In this document: one piece after another, positions 6,661 to 7,702 of the stretch | How positions within the stretch are numbered: position 1 is the first letter of the stretch | Layout: every line of letters starts with the position of its first letter | Assembly: GCA_002254285.1 (NCBI GenBank) | Contig: NIUZ01000079.1 | Coordinates: 1-7,702 of the forward strand | From: Bacteroidetes bacterium 4572_112 | GTDB lineage: Bacteria; Bacteroidota; Bacteroidia; Bacteroidales; UBA1556 | DNA: 7,702 nucleotides | Direction: 5' to 3' | Position numbers and translations under genes: made by a program | The notes under the pieces: model-generated | Database searches by the model: none | What the model was told of the DNA's origin: nothing | What the model saw: only the letters and a program-made list of their open reading frames with translations

Positions 6661-7702
6661 TTATATATTTTTATTATTTATTTCAACCCAAAAAACACTT
6701 CCTTCTCCCTCTTCACTTCTAACACCAACCTTAGCACCAATTTTCTTCGCCAAAGTAGCTACTATCTTAAGCCCAATACTATTACTCTCCTCATTATCTG
6801 TACCCTTAGTTCCATTGGCAAACCTATGGGAAAACAACTTTGGCAATATTGATTTAGAAATACCAACACCATTATCCTTAACAAGAATTTTAAATTTGTT
6901 ATTATTTTCTTCAAAATAGATATCAATATTCCCTCCACTTGGAGTGTATTTTATTGCATTAGATATATAATTTCTTAGTATTGTTTCTAAGGCATTTTTA
7001 TCGCTTACAATAATTTTGTTTTTATCAATCTCAACTATGCTCATACTAATATTTTTAGCATTCAATAGGTTAAATACACCATTATTAAGAGATCTCATAA
7101 ATAATTCAAAATTTATAGAATCCTTTTTGACAACATAGTTTGATGATTGAGTTTTACTCCATACCAAAAGATTTTTCAGCAAGTTAAATGTATTATCTGC
7201 AGTTCTTTTACTAACTTCAATAACAGTTCCTATTTCATCCTTAGACATTTCATCAAAGTCATCCTTAACTTGACTTAAGTACGCCGAAAGACTTCCTATT
7301 GGATTCTTCAGGTCATGAGCTATTATTCCTAAAAACATATCCTTATCTTTATTTGACCTATCTAACAGTCTATTTTGTTTATTTACATACTTTGACTTCC
7401 TTGTAAGCTCTTTATTCAAATACCTAATCTTTTTGTTAGTTATAATGATAATAACTAAAAACAAAGCAAAAAGGAAAATACCGGCTAATGATAAATAGTT
7501 GAGGTAAGTCTTTTTTTCTAATTTTTTATCCTGTAATTCTTTTTCAATTAACAATAAATTATTATTAATCTTCTCTCTCTTAAGGTCCTGAACAGATAAT
7601 AATTCTGAAATTTTTTCTTTAGATTCTGTATTATCAAGTTCTAAAAGCAGTTCGTAATAAGCCTTTTGATGTTTCACAAGAAGTTCGTAATCACCAACAA
7701 CC
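6661..7702 (-). CDS. TPR-type sensor histidine kinase, 5' end beyond window
   Basis: The frame is open to the right edge (346 residues visible). A GTG at 7677 could be taken as a start, but the codons before it continue sensibly (GDYELLVKHQKAYYELL), resembling the last TPR repeat of Bacteroidota TPR-kinases, so the gene is 5'-truncated. Numbered from that GTG: a coiled coil at about 30-57, one membrane helix at 58-79 (YLNYLSLAGIFLFALFLV), then a second coiled coil. The HisKA domain has its phospho-accepting His at 121 (IIAHDLKNP). The HATPase domain has an N box (NYISNAIKY, Asn240), a G1 box (DNGVG, 268-272) and an F-box-like LPKLF. The G2 box is unusual, SNSIGL instead of the common GTGLGL. 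The TPR part would be periplasmic if the usual topology holds. No response regulator is visible. The downstream partner is the FmdE-like gene, three bases away. Confidence 0.9.
   Translation of the reverse strand, partial: VVGDYELLVKHQKAYYELLLELDNTESKEKISELLSVQDLKREKINNNLLLIEKELQDKKLEKKTYLNYLSLAGIFLFALFLVIIIITNKKIRYLNKELTRKSKYVNKQNRLLDRSNKDKDMFLGIIAHDLKNPIGSLSAYLSQVKDDFDEMSKDEIGTVIEVSKRTADNTFNLLKNLLVWSKTQSSNYVVKKDSINFELFMRSLNNGVFNLLNAKNISMSIVEIDKNKIIVSDKNALETILRNYISNAIKYTPSGGNIDIYFEENNNKFKILVKDNGVGISKSILPKLFSHRFANGTKGTDNEESNSIGLKIVATLAKKIGAKVGVRSEEGEGSVFWVEINNKNI

Noticed and set aside
6631..6852. Plus-strand open frame of 73 codons across the kinase/FmdE-like junction
   Set aside because: It is antisense to two well-supported genes and has low-complexity composition and no promoter.
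7675..7677. GTG as the start of the histidine kinase
   Set aside because: Eight further in-frame codons reach the window edge and continue a TPR-like sequence, so the gene is better read as truncated by the window.

Overview
The window reads as chromosomal DNA of a low-GC member of the Bacteroidota. The grounds are the AT-rich composition, start codons without a clear Shine-Dalgarno sequence, several close matches to the phylum's promoter -7 element TAnnTTTG upstream of genes, a gingipain-type C25 peptidase, a ClpS of the flavobacterial/Bacteroidota sequence type and a TPR-type sensor kinase. I cannot name the genus. I see no rRNA, tRNA, insertion sequence, CRISPR array or phage gene.

Layout, left to right. 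Bases 1-2231 (minus strand) hold the first 743 codons of a secreted gingipain-like cysteine protease whose 3' end lies beyond the left edge. Upstream of it, on the same strand, is clpS (2390-2680), with its own promoter and a strong hairpin terminator that separates it from the protease gene. Diverging from clpS is a plus-strand pair: a lipoprotein with an alpha/beta-hydrolase domain and a helical TPR-like tail (2872-4140), then recO four bases later (4145-4870). A separately promoted VWA-domain lipoprotein follows (5004-5966). A symmetrical hairpin at about 5989-6024 probably terminates both converging transcripts. On the far side, reading leftward, lie an FmdE-like protein (6049-6657) and, three bases upstream of it, a sensor histidine kinase (6661-7702) whose 5' end is cut by the right edge.

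The window is a mixture of housekeeping genes (clpS, recO) and envelope or signalling genes (C25 protease, two lipoproteins, kinase), in at least five transcription units. The only pairs that look co-transcribed are hydrolase lipoprotein-recO and kinase-FmdE-like. I find no evidence of a new defence or mobile system. The points most worth following up are the kinase/FmdE-like pair, the degenerate ATP-lid glycine motif in that kinase, the ClpS gate residue, and the uncharacterised hydrolase-TPR lipoprotein. Several apparent start codons are not the real starts; corrected starts are given in the entries.
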